Below, in pieces: positions 5,251-7,690 of a DNA stretch of 7,690 nt. The notes beneath the pieces are model-generated. The model did not search any database and had not been told where the DNA came from. It saw only the letters and a program-made list of their open reading frames with translations. Positions within the stretch are counted from its first letter, which is position 1; each line of letters opens with the position of its first letter. Source of the DNA: Thermofilaceae archaeon. Lineage in GTDB: Archaea; Thermoproteota; Thermoprotei; Thermofilales; B69-G16. The DNA lies in contig JALURF010000207.1 in NCBI GenBank assembly GCA_027017165.1, positions 11,643 through 19,332 on the forward strand, in the 5' to 3' direction. The translations under genes were made by a program, and so were the position numbers.

Positions 5251-6093
5251 ATGTCTAAGACGTTTTTCAGAGATTTCATAGGTTTAGAAGTTAGGCAGAC
5301 CGGGTATCAGAAACTCCACGTCTTCTCTAAAATCCTATTTCCTCTTTCTCTTTCCTTTTCAATATTATTTATTAAAGATATCTTCTCAGCCCTTATACTA
5401 ATTCTCATAAGTCTATTGTTATGTAAAATAGCTGGAATCCCCCTAGGCTTTGTTAAAAAATACCTCTTGATAATAATCAGCTTAACCAGTTTTATCGCAT
5501 TATCTTTTATGCTGTTTACCAGCATGCCGGGCAATATCACGTTTTTCGAATACACATTAATAAAGATTGAAGCTGAGAAAGGCATAGTAGAGTGGAAGAT
5601 CACAATTAGCGATGCGAGTTTAAACGCGACTACGGTCTTCATATCTAGGATATTCGCTATGGTGCTTTCAGCGGTTCTACTTTTAGGTAGCGTGAGCGAT
5701 CGCGAGCTAATATGGGGTTTGCGAAGCATAGGAGTGCCCTATGGAGCTTGCTTGTCCATAGCGCTATTCTTTAAAGGTTTACAGCTTTTCGTATCCGATT
5801 TTTACACTGTGAGAGATGCCATGATTATACGCGGCGTCGATTTAGATAAAATGCCATTAACCTCTAAATTCAAGTTATACGTTAATGCTTTAATACCGTT
5901 ATTAACTCTGCTCATCACCAGGAGCTACGAAATCTCGCTCGCATTGGAGTCCAGGGGTATTTCGCCCGGTTCTCGGGTACCTACACGTTACCACGTGCTC
6001 AAATTCAGTCTATACGATTTTCTAGCGGTGGCGCTATCCTTGGCTATAGCGGTATTCTTCTACTTATATCCGAGCATCTGGGGGTGGATATGA
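5251..6093 (+). CDS. ecfT: ECF transporter transmembrane coupling protein EcfT (cassette 2)
   Basis: A 280-residue EcfT paralogue of the 1070-1888 product. It has the coupling-helix motifs R-D-A-M-I-I-R-G (188-195) and A-L-E-S-R-G (231-236), the second with the usual Arg, unlike its paralogue. MPGNI (92-96) matches the first copy's IPGNI. Hydrophobic segments lie at about 27-60, 71-92, 125-147, 163-183 and 255-275. ATG 5251 is chosen because MSKTFF matches MSRTFF of cassette 1; upstream in-frame GTG codons at 5230 and 5242 are possible, and GTG 5242 would overlap the preceding TAG by one base. It overlaps the next gene by 4 nt in an ATGA arrangement. It should dock the second fused ATPase and the second S protein. 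Confidence 0.87.
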   Translation: MSKTFFRDFIGLEVRQTGYQKLHVFSKILFPLSLSFSILFIKDIFSALILILISLLLCKIAGIPLGFVKKYLLIIISLTSFIALSFMLFTSMPGNITFFEYTLIKIEAEKGIVEWKITISDASLNATTVFISRIFAMVLSAVLLLGSVSDRELIWGLRSIGVPYGACLSIALFFKGLQLFVSDFYTVRDAMIIRGVDLDKMPLTSKFKLYVNALIPLLTLLITRSYEISLALESRGISPGSRVPTRYHVLKFSLYDFLAVALSLAIAVFFYLYPSIWGWI

Positions 6094-7690
6094 GCGTTAT
6101 CGAAGTTAAGGATGTATGGTGGACTTATAAGGGCAGAGAGGAGCCCGTGCTTAAACGCGTCAATCTTAAAGTAAGAAAAGGCGAGTTTTTAGGTATTATG
6201 GGTCCTTCGAGCGCCGGGAAAACCACTCTCTGTTTAACGTTTACGGGTATCATACCTCAACGTATACCCGGATCGTTTAAAGGTAGCGTCAAGGTTTTAG
6301 GCATGAATACTAGAGAAGCTGATGTTACCGAGCTGACTAAGAGAGTTGGAATGGTTTTTGAAGATCCGGAGTCTCAATTTGTGATGTCGACTGTTGAAGA
6401 TGAGTTAGTTATAGGGCTTGAGCCGTTAAACTTGAGTCGCGAGGAGATTAGAGAGAGGATTTTATGGGCATTAGACTTAGTGGGATTAGATGTGAGCTTT
6501 TTGGAGAGGTCGCCGCTCCAGCTTAGCGGAGGAGAAAAACAGAGAGTTGCGATCGCGGCTATGCTCGCTAAGAAGCCTGAAATTCTAGTTCTCGATGAGC
6601 CTACTTCGGATTTAGATCCTCTTGGAAAGGAAGAAGTTTTAAACGTTATCGAGAGATTGCGAGACGAATTGGATATAACGATAATAGTGGTGGAGCATGA
6701 ATCAGAGATTTTAGCAGAATTAGCTGATAGGCTCGTTCTCCTATACGGTGGAAGGATTATATTAGAGGGACCTCCGAAAAAATTCTTCTCCCACGTGTCC
6801 GAGCTGGTCGATGTAGGAGTTTATCCTCCTCAAATAACTCAGTTGTTTTATCGGCTAGGCAGAAATTCTCCCCCTGTGACTCTAGGCGAGGCGCTGAAGT
6901 ATAGAGAATTGAATGTGAGAAAGGATGTTATAGAAACTCGTCTTTCTGGAAAGTTTGGGGACGTTATCGTAGAGTGTAGGAATCTCGGTTTTAGCTATGA
7001 GAGAAATAGATTTGCTTTAAAAAATGTGAATTTAGAGATTCGATTGGGAGAGTATATAGGCTTAGTTGGTCCTAATGGATCGGGTAAGACTACTCTAGCT
7101 AAGCTTATAGCCGGTCTTCTCAAACCATCCATGGGAGCGGTCTATATTGACGGGAGAAAAGTAGAGGAATACGATAAACTCGCCTTATCTTCTCTAGTCG
7201 GCTATGTCTTTCAAAATCCCGATCATCAATTGTTTAACCAGACAGTATGGGATGAAGTCGCGTTCGGTCTAAAGCTTAGAAGATTGCCCGAGGATGAAGT
7301 AGAAGCCCGAGTAACGCGTGTCCTGGATCTAGTGGGGCTTAAAGAATTAGCCGAGGAACACCCATTTTTCTTAAGTAAAGGTGAGAAGAGGAGATTAGCC
7401 TTAGCCTCTATACTGGCTTTAGAGCCTAAAGTTTTGATAGTCGACGAGCCCACCACCGGACAAGACAGGGGATTCAGTTACCGTATTCTCTCACTGCTTA
7501 ACGATTTACGAAATAGGGGGATCACTGTCATCGTTATCACTCACTCAATCCCGCGACTCGTCAGGTACGCGGATAGATTAATAGTGTTGAAGGACGGCGT
7601 CGTGCTCGCAGATGGCAACCCTAGGGAGATACTGGCTGACGGCTCTCTCGTTGAAGAAGCTAAGCTCATCGTACCCCAAGTATCGGTTTT
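6090..7690 (+). CDS. Fused tandem ECF ATPase (cassette 2), C-terminus beyond window
   Basis: The frame is open from ATG 6090 to the window end: 533 codons visible, probably lacking only about 35-40 residues by comparison with the 569-residue paralogue. Domain 1 has Walker A GPSSAGKTT (38-46), Glu91 where the Q-loop Gln belongs, LSGGE (145-149), Walker B ILVLDE (165-170) and His203. Domain 2 has GPNGSGKTT (327-335), Gln375 in a YVFQNPDHQLF block, LSKGE (428-432), VLIVDE (448-453) and His485. YPPQIT (245-250) ends domain 1, and VPQVS near the window end is the second domain's counterpart. GGTGG at 6083-6087 is close to ATG 6090 and an in-frame GTG at 6084 also exists, but the ATGA overlap with EcfT favours ATG. 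It energises the second importer. The Glu for Gln change is the main oddity. Confidence 0.92.
   Translation, partial: MSVIEVKDVWWTYKGREEPVLKRVNLKVRKGEFLGIMGPSSAGKTTLCLTFTGIIPQRIPGSFKGSVKVLGMNTREADVTELTKRVGMVFEDPESQFVMSTVEDELVIGLEPLNLSREEIRERILWALDLVGLDVSFLERSPLQLSGGEKQRVAIAAMLAKKPEILVLDEPTSDLDPLGKEEVLNVIERLRDELDITIIVVEHESEILAELADRLVLLYGGRIILEGPPKKFFSHVSELVDVGVYPPQITQLFYRLGRNSPPVTLGEALKYRELNVRKDVIETRLSGKFGDVIVECRNLGFSYERNRFALKNVNLEIRLGEYIGLVGPNGSGKTTLAKLIAGLLKPSMGAVYIDGRKVEEYDKLALSSLVGYVFQNPDHQLFNQTVWDEVAFGLKLRRLPEDEVEARVTRVLDLVGLKELAEEHPFFLSKGEKRRLALASILALEPKVLIVDEPTTGQDRGFSYRILSLLNDLRNRGITVIVITHSIPRLVRYADRLIVLKDGVVLADGNPREILADGSLVEEAKLIVPQVSV

Noticed and set aside
1..7690. CRISPR array, insertion sequence, tRNA or rRNA
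   Set aside because: No regularly spaced short repeats, transposase-like frame, terminal inverted repeats or tRNA-like structure were seen; the only repeat pair is the two leaders.

Overview
The window looks like an archaeal chromosome segment, most likely from a thermophilic Thermoproteota-type archaeon. The basis is codon use (many AGA/AGG, ATA and TTA codons), GGTGG-type ribosome binding sites close to ATG/GTG/TTG starts, BRE/TATA-like promoter elements about 60 nt before the first genes, short overlaps between genes, and protein families that resemble archaeal members. I cannot name the species.

Layout: the 5' end of an unrecognised gene runs leftward out of the window (1-88, minus strand). 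A 155-nt intergenic region then carries divergent promoters and a palindromic operator candidate. Cassette 1 runs rightward: a 76-aa two-helix membrane protein (244-474), an ECF-type substrate-binding (S) membrane protein (485-1048), an EcfT transmembrane protein (1070-1888), a fused tandem ECF ATPase (1881-3590) and a 5-formyltetrahydrofolate cyclo-ligase/COG0212-family protein (3574-4311). A second intergenic region of 145 nt follows. Cassette 2 has a second S-component-like gene (from 4457), whose frame is interrupted by an in-frame TAG at 5054-5056, then a second EcfT (5251-6093) and a second fused tandem ATPase (6090 to beyond the window end). No gene-free stretch exceeds 300 nt.

Together the genes encode two paralogous energy-coupling-factor (ECF) micronutrient importers: an S protein captures a vitamin or precursor, EcfT couples it, and a fused double ATPase powers transport. 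The COG0212-family gene is translationally overlapped with the first ATPase. This points to a folate- or thiamin-related substrate, but no ligand can be read from the sequence.

The most striking observations are three. First, the promoter/leader regions of the two cassettes match without gaps at 71 of 82 positions and lie at identical spacing from their start codons, although the encoded proteins have diverged strongly. Second, the second S gene has a UAG codon followed by 61 open codons that still resemble the end of its paralogue. Third, the first nucleotide-binding domain of the second ATPase has Glu in place of the Q-loop Gln.
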